Assembly (NCBI RefSeq): GCF_943914615.1
Contig: NZ_CALUCS010000011.1
Coordinates: 1-64,000, forward strand
Reading direction: 5' to 3'
DNA length: 64,000 bases
Source of the DNA: an uncultured Corynebacterium sp.
GTDB lineage: Bacteria; Actinomycetota; Actinomycetes; Mycobacteriales; Mycobacteriaceae
A program made the translations under genes and the position numbers. The notes under the pieces are model-generated. The model did not search any database. It saw only the letters and a program-made list of their open reading frames with translations, and was not told the DNA's origin. Shown one piece after another: positions 15,667 to 25,172 of this stretch (position 1 is the first letter of the stretch; each line of letters opens with the position of its first letter).

Positions 15667-17079
15667 TTACTCCTCCAAAGCCAGCACGTCGGCGATGGTT
15701 TCACGGCGAATCATCAACCGTGCCTCACCGTCGGCCACCCGCACCACTGGGGGTCGAGTCATCATGTTGTAACGAGAAGCCATTGCGTAGCAATAAGCAC
15801 CCGTAGCACCGATCATCAACAGGTCTCCAGGGCGGACGTCCTCCGGCACCAGCGCGTCATTGACCAGCACATCGCCCGACTCGCAATGGGAGCCCACAAT
15901 GCGGGTCGGCAGCAACTCGCCGCCGACCTCGCGGTTGGCCACGCGGCAATCGTATTCCGCCTGGTAGAGGGCCGGGCGGATGTTGTCGCTCATACCGCCG
16001 TCGACAGAGATGTAGCGGCGGGTGATGCCCTCGGCCACCTCGACATCCTTTACTGTTCCCACCCGGTAGAGCGTGATCATCGACGGTCCGGCAATTGCCC
16101 GGCCTGGCTCGACGTTTAGCTTTGGCTCGGGAACGCCGGCCGCCTCTGCTGCTTTGCGCACCTTGCTCTTGAGTTCGGACGCCACCTCTTCCACGTCCAG
16201 AGCTTCCTGATCCGGCATGTAAGCGATACCGTAGCCACCACCGAGGTCGAGCGTATCCAGAGACGTGGGGGCGTCCGAAAGCGTCGCGGTGGAATTCAAC
16301 AGCTGCTTCCACAGGCCCAGCAGACGCTCAGCGGCCAGGGCGAAGCCGGAGGCCTCGAACACCTGGGAGCCGACGTGGCAGTGCAGGCCGCGCAGGCGCA
16401 CACCGTCAGCGGCGTGGCAAGCCATGGCCGCATGATGAGCCGCGCCAGAAGCCAGGGAGAATCCGAACTTTTGGTCCTCGTGGCTGGTAGCGATGAACTC
16501 GTGGGTATCGACGTGCACGCCAGGGGTCACACGCACCAGCACATCCTGAGACATCCCCAGCTCGCGGGCCACGGAAGACAGCGACTCGATCTCCTGCAAC
16601 GAATCCACGACGATCAGCTCCGCGCCCTCGGAAACCGCCAAGCGTAGGAACTCCGGGGACTTGTTGTTGCCGTGCACGGTAATGCGCTCGGCGGGGAATC
16701 CCGCGGCCAGGGCGACCTGCAGTTCGCCGAGGGAGGCAACGTCCAGGGACAGTCCTTCTTCCATCACCCAGCGGGCGACCGTCTTCGACAGGAAAGCCTT
16801 AGAGGCGTAGTGCACGTAGTGTCCCCCACCGAAAGCCTTCGCCAGTCGGCGGCAGCGGGTACGGAAGTCTTCCTCGTCCATTACGAACGCGGGTGTCCCG
16901 AACGTCTCGGCGATCTCGGTGATCGGTACGCCACTGATGGTGACCTCACCCCGGTTCTCCCCTGCTGTCTCGCGGCGAAGGGTCTGCGGGTAGACGTGCG
17001 CGGGAATCGCGTTGAACTCCGCAGTATTGGCCGTACGGCGGCGCAACGGTGTGGAGTTCAGGTGAGTCTCCGGATCCAA
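15667..17079 (-). CDS. lysA: Diaminopimelate decarboxylase
   Basis: 470 residues, a fold-type III PLP decarboxylase. It shows YASKAF with the PLP lysine, GLHCHVGSQVF, LGGGYGIAY, EPGRAI and the CESGD active-site motif. It makes lysine from meso-diaminopimelate, the other branch of the aspartate pathway to hom. The start is TTG at 17077-17079 with AGGAGA about 6 nt upstream. It lies 68 bp after argS, as in other corynebacteria, where argS and lysA are co-transcribed. Confidence 0.95.
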   Translation of the reverse strand: MDPETHLNSTPLRRRTANTAEFNAIPAHVYPQTLRRETAGENRGEVTISGVPITEIAETFGTPAFVMDEEDFRTRCRRLAKAFGGGHYVHYASKAFLSKTVARWVMEEGLSLDVASLGELQVALAAGFPAERITVHGNNKSPEFLRLAVSEGAELIVVDSLQEIESLSSVARELGMSQDVLVRVTPGVHVDTHEFIATSHEDQKFGFSLASGAAHHAAMACHAADGVRLRGLHCHVGSQVFEASGFALAAERLLGLWKQLLNSTATLSDAPTSLDTLDLGGGYGIAYMPDQEALDVEEVASELKSKVRKAAEAAGVPEPKLNVEPGRAIAGPSMITLYRVGTVKDVEVAEGITRRYISVDGGMSDNIRPALYQAEYDCRVANREVGGELLPTRIVGSHCESGDVLVNDALVPEDVRPGDLLMIGATGAYCYAMASRYNMMTRPPVVRVADGEARLMIRRETIADVLALEE

Positions 17080-17147
17080 GGGAATCTCCTAGGTGAGTGA
17101 TCTATGGGCAGGGACGGGACATGTCGGCGTCACAAAGAAGACAACAA

Positions 17148-18818
17148 CTACATGCGCTCCGGGGCGGACACACCCAACAACTCGAGTGCATTGGCCAGGG
17201 TTTGGCGGGAAGCCGCAGCCAGAGACAGACGGGCGGCGAACAGGGCCTGATTCTCGGCCACAGTCTGTTCGTCGTCGCTCGGCTTTGGCAGGATCTGGCA
17301 GGCGTCGTAGAAACGGTGGAAGGTGCCGGCTAGGGACTCGGCGTAGCGGGCCACACGGTGGGGTTCACGCAGCTCGGCAGCGGTCTTCACCACGGCTGGG
17401 AACTCCCCAAGAGTGCGGATCAGGTCGCCTTCGCGGTCGTGAGTCAGCAGGGAAAGGTCAGCGCCCTCACGAGTGACGCCGAGATCCTCGGCCTTGCGCG
17501 CCAGAGAGCACAAGCGGGCATGCGCGTACTGGACGTAGAACACCGGGTTGTCGTTGGACTTCGAAGCCCACAGGTCCATGTCGATATCCAGGGAGGAGTC
17601 CACAGAGCTGCGGATCATCGCGTAACGGGCAGCGTCCACACCGATGGCTTCCACCAGGTCGTCCAGGGTAATGACGGTACCGGCGCGCTTCGACATACGC
17701 ACGGCCTTGCCATCCTTGACCAGGTTCACCAGCTGACCGATGAGCACCTCCACCTGCTGCGGGTCGTAACCCATGGCGGCAGCCGCCGCACGCAGGCGAG
17801 CGATGTAGCCGTGGTGGTCGGCGCCCAGCATGTAGATGCACAGGTTGTGGCCACGGTCGAACTTGTCGGCCACGTAGGCGATATCGCCGGCGATGTACGC
17901 CGCGTTGCCGTCGGACTTGATGACCACACGATCCTTGTCGTCACCGAAGTTGGTGGAACGCAGCCACCAGGCACCATCGGCCTCGTAGAGGTTGCCGTTG
18001 TCCTTGATCTTCTGGATCGCAGCCTCCACCGCACCCGACTCGAACAGGGAGTTCTCGTGGAAGTACACATCGAACTCCGTGCCAAACTCCGCAAGGGTGC
18101 GCTTGATGTGGGCGAACATAAGCTCCACGCCCTGGGAGCGGAACAGCTCCTGTGCCTCTTCCGCACCGAGCTGCTGCCAATCCGAGTTAGCCTCCACAAT
18201 CTGGGAGGCGATGTCCTGGATGTAGTCGCCACCATAGCCGTCCTCCGGCGTGGGTTCGCCCTTCGCGGCGGCAACCAATGAGCGGGCGAAGCGATCGATC
18301 TGCGCGCCGTGGTCGTTGAAGTAGTACTCGCGGGTGACCTTCGCACCGCGGGCGGTAAGCACGCGCCCCAGGGAATCGCCGACGGCCGCCCAGCGGGTAC
18401 CACCCAAGTGGATAGGACCAGTTGGGTTGGCAGAGACGAACTCCAGGTTGATGGCAGAACCCGCGAGCTCGTCGCCGTGGCCAAAGTCTGCGCCGGCAGC
18501 GAGAATCTCTTCCACGATCTTTCCCTGCGCGGCGGCGGCCAGGCGGATGTTAATGAAGCCCGGGCCGGCGACGGTGGCCTCATCGAGGCCCTCGTGTGCG
18601 CCGAGGGATTCCGCCAGCCAGGTGCCGAACTCGCGCGGGTTCGTACCAGCCTTCTTGGCCACCTGCATGGCGATGTTCGTTGCGTAGTCGCCGTGCTCAG
18701 GGTTGCGCGGGCGCTCCACCGTGGCGCTCTCCGGCACCACGGAGGAATCCAGACCGTGGGCGTCCAGGGTCGTGCGGGCAGTTTCGGTAATCAGTTCAGA
18801 CAATTCAGCAGGAGTCAC
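17148..18818 (-). CDS. argS: Arginyl-tRNA synthetase
   Basis: 556 residues of class Ia: an N-terminal Arg-tRNA-synthetase domain, the HIGH-like GPIHLGGTRW (near residue 127), the KMSK-like VRMSKRAGTVITLDDL, and a C-terminal DALR anticodon-binding domain. I chose GTG at 18816-18818 (VTPAELSELI), which matches the start of C. glutamicum ArgS and lies 8 nt after TAGTGT, a probable -10. No Shine-Dalgarno is present, so the mRNA may be leaderless. A frame open to 18854 is less likely. A tRNA-Arg gene lies divergently upstream. Confidence 0.95.
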   Translation of the reverse strand: MTPAELSELITETARTTLDAHGLDSSVVPESATVERPRNPEHGDYATNIAMQVAKKAGTNPREFGTWLAESLGAHEGLDEATVAGPGFINIRLAAAAQGKIVEEILAAGADFGHGDELAGSAINLEFVSANPTGPIHLGGTRWAAVGDSLGRVLTARGAKVTREYYFNDHGAQIDRFARSLVAAAKGEPTPEDGYGGDYIQDIASQIVEANSDWQQLGAEEAQELFRSQGVELMFAHIKRTLAEFGTEFDVYFHENSLFESGAVEAAIQKIKDNGNLYEADGAWWLRSTNFGDDKDRVVIKSDGNAAYIAGDIAYVADKFDRGHNLCIYMLGADHHGYIARLRAAAAAMGYDPQQVEVLIGQLVNLVKDGKAVRMSKRAGTVITLDDLVEAIGVDAARYAMIRSSVDSSLDIDMDLWASKSNDNPVFYVQYAHARLCSLARKAEDLGVTREGADLSLLTHDREGDLIRTLGEFPAVVKTAAELREPHRVARYAESLAGTFHRFYDACQILPKPSDDEQTVAENQALFAARLSLAAASRQTLANALELLGVSAPERM

Positions 18819-18826
18819 AGCATTAA

Positions 18827-18832
18827 ACACTA
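18827..18832 (-). promoter_or_regulatory. -10 hexamer TAGTGT, leaderless argS
   Basis: On the minus strand TAGTGT ends 8 nt before the argS GTG. No Shine-Dalgarno is seen between them. Confidence 0.5.
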
Positions 18833-18870
18833 GCAGTGAGGGCGGGCGCCCCATGCAGTGGCGGAGGTGA

Positions 18871-18901
18871 TTAAACTACCGCCCCGGTGCAGTGCTAGAC
18901 T
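18871..18901 (+). promoter_or_regulatory. Probable tRNA-Arg promoter
   Basis: TTAAAC (18871-18876) and TAGACT (18896-18901) are separated by 19 nt and stand about 45 bp before the mature tRNA. The spacing is slightly long for a sigma-A promoter. Confidence 0.45.
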
Positions 18902-18945
18902 TTCAACCCGTATTGGCGTGAACACAAAGCGAACCGCCGATACGC

Positions 18946-19018
18946 GCCTTCGTAGCTCAGGGGATAGAGCACTGGTTTCCGGTACCAGGGGTCGTGAGTT
19001 CGAATCTCGCCGAGGGCA
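18946..19018 (+). tRNA. tRNA-Arg (anticodon CCG)
   Basis: A 73-nt cloverleaf. Acceptor GCCTTCG (18946-18952) pairs with CGAGGGC (19011-19017) with one G-U pair; the D-arm is AGCTCAGGGGATAGAGC; the anticodon stem is CTGGT/ACCAG (18972-18976 and 18984-18988) around the loop TTCCGGT, anticodon CCG at 18979-18981; the T-arm GTGAGTTCGAATCTCGC includes GTTCGAATC. It reads CGG. The 3' CCA is not encoded. The identity follows from the anticodon. Confidence 0.95.
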
Positions 19019-19036
19019 CTCTGTCTTTATTCCGCC

Positions 19037-19675
19037 CTATTCGGATCCATCGGATTTAGTTGGATCGAACTTTACCGAGTCGATGATCGCCTCGATCTCT
19101 TCCTCGGACAGGGTAAGCGCCAAGATCTCAACCCCAGCGGCGCCAGCTCCTCCAGCGGAGACGAACACCCAGGCTCCTTGCAAAGTCTTGCCGGACTTTT
19201 CGTTTGTTGTCCATGTGGTCAGCTTGGCCTCATCGGCATTTTCGATATCCAGGTCGCGAGACTCGCCTAGTTCGAAATCTTTTCCGTGTGTGGTTCTGAA
19301 CTGGGCGTTCACTTCGAAGTACCCCATCGTGGCGGTTGCCGTGGGACCTTGCCCCTGGTCAGAGCTCAGACGAACCACGTCCGTTGGTTCTTTGTCGGCC
19401 TCTTTGTCCGCGTTAGACCACGATGTGGTGAAACCATTCATCGTTGGCTTGAAGTCCTCGGTCTCTACCCAATCTTCTGGAAGCTCGACGGAGATGCGTC
19501 CTTCCTCGACGCGCTGCATTCCGTCAGTCAGGGATTGATCCGAATTCTCGGCCTGATCCGAATCGTTGGAAGTAACGAGGCTGCACGACCCCAGCAGGGC
19601 GGCTGAGGTGATTACCGCAGCGATCTTGACTGGTAGTGAATGGGGCTTCGAGCGAGACTTCGAGTGAATCTTCAT
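19037..19675 (-). CDS. Putative lipoprotein, unknown function
   Basis: 212 residues. A basic N-terminus (KIHSKSRSKPHS) precedes a hydrophobic stretch and the lipobox LLGSC (Cys about residue 31), so it should be a lipid-anchored exported protein. After the Cys comes a Ser/Asp/Gln-rich linker, then a globular domain starting near RISVELPEDWVE, a pattern common in corynebacterial surface lipoproteins. ATG at 19673-19675 has AGGAG upstream. It converges on the tRNA-Arg with only 18 bp between them. I do not recognise the family. Confidence 0.75.
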   Translation of the reverse strand: MKIHSKSRSKPHSLPVKIAAVITSAALLGSCSLVTSNDSDQAENSDQSLTDGMQRVEEGRISVELPEDWVETEDFKPTMNGFTTSWSNADKEADKEPTDVVRLSSDQGQGPTATATMGYFEVNAQFRTTHGKDFELGESRDLDIENADEAKLTTWTTNEKSGKTLQGAWVFVSAGGAGAAGVEILALTLSEEEIEAIIDSVKFDPTKSDGSE

Positions 19676-19834
19676 GGGGCTCCTAGAGGTTCTCTATTGT
19701 GGCGATAATAACGTCACTGCGGGACACTCGCTGGGTATCCTTAAAGTAATTCTTGGCAATTTTTAATAAACTCAGAGGCCAAGTCTCCGGCACCTACGCC
19801 GGGTGGCTCACAGCAGACGAACACCACTGGCGAG

Positions 19835-20119
19835 GTGGTCATCGGCCACACTGAGGCACCAGGTCAGGCGAATCCGTCCGTCATGAATAAGACGATCGCC
19901 TCTTGCGGGGATCCCTCGATGCACGAAACCGGCACGACTTTCTTTACCGACGGAACGTCAGGGTGGACGTTGACGTGCGCCAACAAGATGATGGCCGCCC
20001 GTCCGGCCGAGCCCGTACCCGCGCCGGACGATTCTTACTACGAGGGATACCTCGACGGTTATGACGACGCGCAGTACGACGGGGGCTACGACGACTACGA
20101 CGATTACAGCGACTACTAG
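19835..20119 (+). CDS. Doubtful small acidic ORF or gene remnant
   Basis: 94 codons from a GTG at 19835. The frame is open from 19745, with no usable start codon before 19835 and no Shine-Dalgarno. The open part upstream reads like an exported linker (KSPAPTPGGSQQTNTTGE), and the body contains two Cys (IASCGDPS, LTCANKM). The C-terminus is a Tyr/Asp/Gly-rich tail (YDGGYDDYDDYSDY). The stop overlaps the convergent SbcC-like gene by 4 nt. It may be the 3' part of a secreted protein gene that lost its signal peptide, or spurious. Confidence 0.3.
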   Translation: MVIGHTEAPGQANPSVMNKTIASCGDPSMHETGTTFFTDGTSGWTLTCANKMMAARPAEPVPAPDDSYYEGYLDGYDDAQYDGGYDDYDDYSDY

Positions 20120-22887
20120 GAACTAGCTCCGGCTTTCTTCACATTGTCGATGCTCTGGAAGTTCACTCCAGGGATCCGGGAGAACCTATCTTTATCACAG
20201 GTCAGCACGATGATCTGGTTCTCCCGCCCCAAGGCACCAAGCACCTTATTCATACTCTTGACCCTGTCAGTATCGCTGAAGCCCAGTACGTCGTCTAGGA
20301 AAATGGGCACCCCACTGCCGTCGTGCCCCACCAGGCGGGCGATGGCGAGCAGCTGCAGGATCTCCACCTGCTCCTGCGCTCCGCCGGAGAGCTGCTCCTT
20401 ATCTAAGCGCACGTTTCCAATGGCGCGACTCGAAACCTGGAACCGCTCATCTACGCCCAGATCAACATCGCTACCGAAGACGATTCCGGAGAGTTTGTTT
20501 AGAGCCTTGCGGTATGGCTCGGAATACTTTTCCTGCATCCGCCGACGCGCTGCCTGAACCACCTGGTGCAGCAGCTCCGCGCTATCTGCCTGCCTGCGCA
20601 GTCTAGCGACCACACCCTCCAAACGCTCTACTTGCGCCTCTGCCTGTTCCTTCGTTTCCGCGGCCCCGCGAGCCTGCCCGAGTTTGGCGTTCAGGGCGGC
20701 GATGTCCACGCGGCATTCCTGTACCTGCTGGTTCAGCATGTTTAGCCGGCTCCGAGCGCCCTCAAAGCTCGCTTGCACGTCCTCCACATCGCCGAGCTCG
20801 CCTACCTCCCGCCGCTTGGAATCCAGCTTTTCCCGCGCCACATCCACGGCCTGCACCGCTTGTGTGTACTTCGCTTTTAGGTCTTCGTCGGAGTAGCGTT
20901 CTCGGCCTGCTTCCAGATCCTTCGCCGCCCCGTCCAGCTGTTGCTGCAGGTTTTCCACCTTCGCCTCGTGCTGGATCTTCCGTTCGATCGCGTCGCTGTT
21001 CTGCAGGGAAAGCAGCTTCTCGTTGGCTTCGTCACGGGCTCGGGTGGCTGCGTCCAGCGCGGTGGTCGCTTCTGCTTCGTCGATGTCTTCGCCGGTATCC
21101 ACGTTGGCGTCACTACGCAGGGCGCTACAGGTTTCCCGCAGCCTTTCGACCTCGGCGGTGAGGCTTTCAACCTGGCCGTTCAGGTCGGATAGCGCGCGCT
21201 TGCCGAGTACGGCCTTGAGGCTCGCACGCTGGTCACGCAGGCTTTCCTCATCCTCGTTCCGAGCCCGCACAGCACGCCCGAAATCTTCAAGGATCGCCGT
21301 GCGAGGGTCCTCGAGCGCAATGGGCTCGAGGCCGACCGCCGATAGCTCCGCATTGACCTTCTGCAGTGCCTCCTCGACGTTGAGGTCAAGGTTGCTGGAA
21401 TCCTGCGCCGGGGTGACGCGTACCTCGTATTCACCCAGGCCAACGGTCCATTCGGTGGTGACCTTCTTCTCCAGGCCGCTCTCCCCCAGAGTTGACTCAA
21501 CCCCGTTGTCCGTGACGGTACCGCCGACCGGCCCTGCGATGTGCACCGAGGTCGCACCCGCATCGCGGATCTTTATCTGCGCGTCCAGATCCGTCATCGC
21601 CTCGCGGATTCGCTGCTCCGCTTTCGGCGTGGCAGGGTTGCGATCGACCTTCTGCGCCAACTCCGCAACCTTTGCATCCAGCTTCTCCGCACTATCCCGC
21701 TCCTCCTTCGCGGACTCCAGTCGCCCCTGGACCTCCGCCGCGTTCTTTAACGCGGTGGCCAATTTGGCACGCTTTTCCGCACGCACGTACGCGGTGTGGG
21801 CACTATCGAAGGCTTTCTTCGCTTCGTCCCGCTCGGTCTGTTGTTGCTCTGCCTTTTTCTGGACGCCACGTAGCTCCTCCGTCGCCGCTTTGAGCAACCG
21901 CTCTAGCTGTCCTTGCGCGAGCTTCTGCTTCTCCCGCGCTTCGGAGGCCTCCTTCCATCGTCCAACCTGATCCTGCTTCAGCTCCAGCTCGTTCTCCAGG
22001 GTGCTTAAGGCCTCCGCCACCTTCTTCGCGGCCTCTAGCCGCTCGGCGCATTCGTCGAACTCTTTCTGTGCATCCGGGAGGTCGTCTTCGGCATCAGCGC
22101 GCTGAATCTGCTTGGACTCGATCTCGCGGATCGCCGCTTGCGCATCGTTATATTCAAGCTCGGCCGCCGCTAGGGCTTCTTCCGCACGGGTCAGTTCTGT
22201 TTCGGCATCGGCCAACTCTCCCTTGGAATTTCTGTTGGCTCGGCGGTCGCGCAGCTTCTTGTCTTCCTCGTCAATCAAACGAACCAACAGCTCGGCGGCT
22301 CCCTGGTCACCTTCGCTGATACCTCCGGCGGCGCTGGCAGAATCGCCCACAGCACCGTCACCAGAGCCGTCACCAGCAGTGCGCAGAGCCGAGGACAGGG
22401 AGGGAATGGCCGTGAAATCGAGGGCGTCCAGGCGCTGCCCCTGGCTGACGAAAAGTGCCTCGCGCAGCGCGGAATCGATGCTCCCGTTCAGCAGCTCGCT
22501 AAACTTCTCCATCGCCTGATCGCCAGTGTAGTTATGCACGGAGGGACGCAGCACATCCAGGAGTACTTTCTTTTTCTCGAAGTCCTTGGTGTACTCCACA
22601 AGATTCTCGCCCAGCTGCAGGCGCGCGGTGATCTTTGGCTTGGCGCCGCTGCCCACGGGGAAGAAGGCGCTGACTTTCTTGGAGGTCGTCGAGACCTTCC
22701 AATCCGAAAGCAACAGGCTAAAGGCGTTCATCAGGCTCGATTTTCCAGCCTCGTTACTGCCGTGGACGACGGTCACGCCCGTGGCGCTTGGGGCGAAATG
22801 CGCGGACTCGATGCCTGCGAAGTTCTGCACGTCCAGGCTCTCCAGCACGAAACGGGCCTTTGGCGATGCCTTGGTAGAAAATGTCAT
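20116..22887 (-). CDS. SbcC/YhaN-like SMC-family ATPase
   Basis: 923 residues. Walker A GSNEAGKSS (about 43-51) follows FAGIESAHF, and the C-terminus has the signature LSGGAQEQ (about 833) and Walker B PIFLDDVLGFSD (about 865). Between them lie long charged coiled coils (about 200-430 and 530-800). This is the Rad50/SbcC/YhaN architecture. I see no CXXC zinc hook, and it is shorter than E. coli SbcC (about 1050). It pairs with the adjacent metallophosphoesterase, like Rv1277/Rv1278 in M. tuberculosis, so a DNA-end-processing nuclease complex is the likely role. Confidence 0.85.
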   Translation of the reverse strand: MTFSTKASPKARFVLESLDVQNFAGIESAHFAPSATGVTVVHGSNEAGKSSLMNAFSLLLSDWKVSTTSKKVSAFFPVGSGAKPKITARLQLGENLVEYTKDFEKKKVLLDVLRPSVHNYTGDQAMEKFSELLNGSIDSALREALFVSQGQRLDALDFTAIPSLSSALRTAGDGSGDGAVGDSASAAGGISEGDQGAAELLVRLIDEEDKKLRDRRANRNSKGELADAETELTRAEEALAAAELEYNDAQAAIREIESKQIQRADAEDDLPDAQKEFDECAERLEAAKKVAEALSTLENELELKQDQVGRWKEASEAREKQKLAQGQLERLLKAATEELRGVQKKAEQQQTERDEAKKAFDSAHTAYVRAEKRAKLATALKNAAEVQGRLESAKEERDSAEKLDAKVAELAQKVDRNPATPKAEQRIREAMTDLDAQIKIRDAGATSVHIAGPVGGTVTDNGVESTLGESGLEKKVTTEWTVGLGEYEVRVTPAQDSSNLDLNVEEALQKVNAELSAVGLEPIALEDPRTAILEDFGRAVRARNEDEESLRDQRASLKAVLGKRALSDLNGQVESLTAEVERLRETCSALRSDANVDTGEDIDEAEATTALDAATRARDEANEKLLSLQNSDAIERKIQHEAKVENLQQQLDGAAKDLEAGRERYSDEDLKAKYTQAVQAVDVAREKLDSKRREVGELGDVEDVQASFEGARSRLNMLNQQVQECRVDIAALNAKLGQARGAAETKEQAEAQVERLEGVVARLRRQADSAELLHQVVQAARRRMQEKYSEPYRKALNKLSGIVFGSDVDLGVDERFQVSSRAIGNVRLDKEQLSGGAQEQVEILQLLAIARLVGHDGSGVPIFLDDVLGFSDTDRVKSMNKVLGALGRENQIIVLTCDKDRFSRIPGVNFQSIDNVKKAGASS

Positions 22888-22907
22888 TTGCTTGCCGCAC
22901 CTCTCCC

Positions 22908-24176
22908 CTAGTTAGCCTTTTCCGCCTGATGCGCTAGGCGCACAAGCAGCCGCAGCGCGTCCTGTGCCTGCTGTGCCTGTTCAATGCGCTGCGGATCCTT
23001 GCTGTCAGTATCCGCTAGCTGCTGTAGTTCCTCTACCGCCTCGCCGACAAAACCTTGGGCGAGCAGGCCCTCGGAAAGCTCGTCTTCGTCGGGAATAACG
23101 TGCAGCTTCATCAGCCGTTCGCGCTCGTATAGAGCCGCGAAGGTCGGCGCGATCTTGGCCAGCAGCTCGTCCAGGTACGCGGCATCGTGGACGGACAGTG
23201 TTCCCTCCAGCGCGTACTTCACCACGGTGGTGCGCTTTGCGTCGATGCCCTCCAGCCGCTCCAAAAACTCGTCGATATCCGTCACCGAGTTCACCGTCGC
23301 GTTCAGCGCCTTGAATGCCCAGCGCCCGACCGGGACCTCCTCTACCTGGACATCCGCCTGCTGTGCTGGTCGCGCCGGATCCACCGCGATGTCAACCACC
23401 AGCACGTTTCCGGAGTTCGCCTCGCCGCGTCCGTCCTGCTCGACGAAGTCCGTAACCTCCTGTGCACCTGAGTACCAAACCCGCGCGCGAGATGCGTCCG
23501 CGTCCAGTGGCATTGTCGAGTGCGTATCACCCAGCGCCACGTAGTCCACCTTCCGCTCGCGGCACGCCCGGGCTGCGTTGTCCACGTCGATGCGGTCCAG
23601 GTCATCCTCTTCGCCGAAGGAACCTACTGCCCCGTGCCCCACCAGCACGCGCACGCCTGCGCCATGCACCGGCTCCAAACCGTTCAGCGCGGCCGCCACC
23701 AGGTCCTCGTCTGCACTCTTCCCCCGCAGCGGGGCACCCACAATCTCTAGTGAAACTCCGGCCACACCTGCACCACCGGAATTCGGCACCGCGACTGGGG
23801 TCGAATCCTTAAGCACAAAGACATTCGCCAGATCTGCGAATTCTTCCCGGTGGTACACGCTCGCCGCGTCCAGCGGGTCGTGGTTTCCGGGCAGCAGGAA
23901 CACCGGTACTTTAGTTCGCTTCAGCACGTCCATCGCACGCCCGTAGATCTCTGGTTTCAGCAGGTTGTCGTCGAAGACATCGCCGGCCACCACGATGGCG
24001 TCACACTGCCTTTCCTCCGCGAGCCCCAACAGCGCCTCGACCGCCGTCAACCGCGATTCATCAAAACGCGACTGCGCCTCGCTGCTCAAGAAGCGGCGCT
24101 TCATCCCCAATTGCCAATCCGACGTGTGCAAGATCCGCACCCGGTGCGCCGATGTTGTTGCCATAGGTTGTGCCAT
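22908..24176 (-). CDS. SbcD/Mre11-like metallophosphoesterase
   Basis: 422 residues. Calcineurin-like phosphoesterase motifs are in order: LHTSDWQLG (near 16), VVAGDVFDDN (near 61), LLPGNHDPLD (near 94), LVGHGAVGS and ALGDTHST. The C-terminal half has an SbcD-like capping region and a helical tail. It is probably the nuclease subunit for the SbcC-like ATPase encoded 20 bp downstream. ATG at 24174-24176 lies 3 nt beyond the previous stop; a second ATG 12 nt on is an alternative start. Confidence 0.88.
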   Translation of the reverse strand: MAQPMATTSAHRVRILHTSDWQLGMKRRFLSSEAQSRFDESRLTAVEALLGLAEERQCDAIVVAGDVFDDNLLKPEIYGRAMDVLKRTKVPVFLLPGNHDPLDAASVYHREEFADLANVFVLKDSTPVAVPNSGGAGVAGVSLEIVGAPLRGKSADEDLVAAALNGLEPVHGAGVRVLVGHGAVGSFGEEDDLDRIDVDNAARACRERKVDYVALGDTHSTMPLDADASRARVWYSGAQEVTDFVEQDGRGEANSGNVLVVDIAVDPARPAQQADVQVEEVPVGRWAFKALNATVNSVTDIDEFLERLEGIDAKRTTVVKYALEGTLSVHDAAYLDELLAKIAPTFAALYERERLMKLHVIPDEDELSEGLLAQGFVGEAVEELQQLADTDSKDPQRIEQAQQAQDALRLLVRLAHQAEKAN

Positions 24177-24179
24177 GCC

Positions 24180-25172
24180 TTACCCCTGCCCGTTGTTGCC
24201 GTCTACTTCGCCACTTGTCTCGTCTGTAGTTCTATCAGCACCTCCAGACAAGCCACCCTCATAATAGAACAAAGGTTCGACACCCTCTAGGGTTTCATAG
24301 CAAACCTCCAGCTCATGCATGGCCTTCAGCTGATCTACCGCATGCCAGGTCACCGACCGCATGGCCTCTTTCAGAGCCTTTTGATCACCCTGTTCCATGC
24401 CCGATTCCCACCGCAGCGGCTCCCATTTCACCGGCTCCGCCGCCGTCCCCCAGAACTCGGCCGAATCCACCTGCTCCGGCTGGTCGGCCCACCCCTTCGC
24501 AGGGGTTGGTACTTGCTGTTGCCTAATTGGGGACGCCACCACGCCCCCACCACCCCAGCCCTGAACTGGGCGCAGCAGTTCCTGCGCGTTTAGCCCCCGC
24601 CATTTCAGCAGAATGCTGGCGTCCCTATCCAACTTCTCCGCCGCAGAGTAGGCCAGCGCCACCACGTGCTTGCAGACCGCTGACTTATCCGGGCAACTGC
24701 AGTACACACGGTTGACGTGCCCCGGGTGCATGAGCACAGAGGCGACACCCATGCCCGGCGCGCCGCCGCTTAAGAGGGAGCGGATGTGCGAGCTGTCGGA
24801 GAGCATCTCGTGGTACACGAAGTCCCGCTGGCGATCAGTGAGCTTCCGCAGGTGAATGGACGTTTCGAAAGGCTCCAGCTGCGAGCCGTGGATCAGCCCT
24901 GCAACCACATTCTCCGCGAACTCAACGCTTAGCACTTTCCCACCGCGGAAGTATTCGCGACCACGCGCCAAGCGGCCGGAATCGGCAGACCGGGACACGG
25001 CCTCCATCAGTTGCGAGCTGGCCCAGCTATCCTCTCCGCGGATGTGAGTGCCGTGCTGATCCCGCAGTCGGTTCATCTCTTGGCGTCGCTTGGCTCCAAA
25101 GTCAGCGAGCACCACGTTGTCGCCCCAGGTCGCATCCGTGCGCGTGCGCTTCTTCGGCTGCTTGTTAACCAT
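24180..25172 (-). CDS. SWIM zinc-finger protein
   Basis: 330 residues. A SWIM domain is plain: YCSCPDKSAVCKHVVALAYS, with C-x-C and C-x-H zinc ligands (about residues 166-185). The N-terminus is basic (VNKQPKKRTRTD). SWIM proteins of this kind are encoded next to SNF2 helicases in many actinobacteria and are thought to bind nucleic acid. I chose ATG at 25170-25172 because GGAGGA lies 5 nt upstream; it overlaps the SNF2 gene end by 8 bp, so the pair is translationally coupled. Confidence 0.88.
   Translation of the reverse strand: MVNKQPKKRTRTDATWGDNVVLADFGAKRRQEMNRLRDQHGTHIRGEDSWASSQLMEAVSRSADSGRLARGREYFRGGKVLSVEFAENVVAGLIHGSQLEPFETSIHLRKLTDRQRDFVYHEMLSDSSHIRSLLSGGAPGMGVASVLMHPGHVNRVYCSCPDKSAVCKHVVALAYSAAEKLDRDASILLKWRGLNAQELLRPVQGWGGGGVVASPIRQQQVPTPAKGWADQPEQVDSAEFWGTAAEPVKWEPLRWESGMEQGDQKALKEAMRSVTWHAVDQLKAMHELEVCYETLEGVEPLFYYEGGLSGGADRTTDETSGEVDGNNGQG

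Noticed and set aside
18858..19538. 226-codon ORF starting upstream of tRNA-Arg
   Set aside because: It reads through the tRNA gene and lies antisense to the lipoprotein gene; Ser/Arg-rich shadow composition.
20116..22887. Rad50-type zinc hook in the SbcC-like protein
   Set aside because: I found no CXXC in the coiled-coil region; only isolated Cys residues occur, so hook dimerisation through zinc is not supported.
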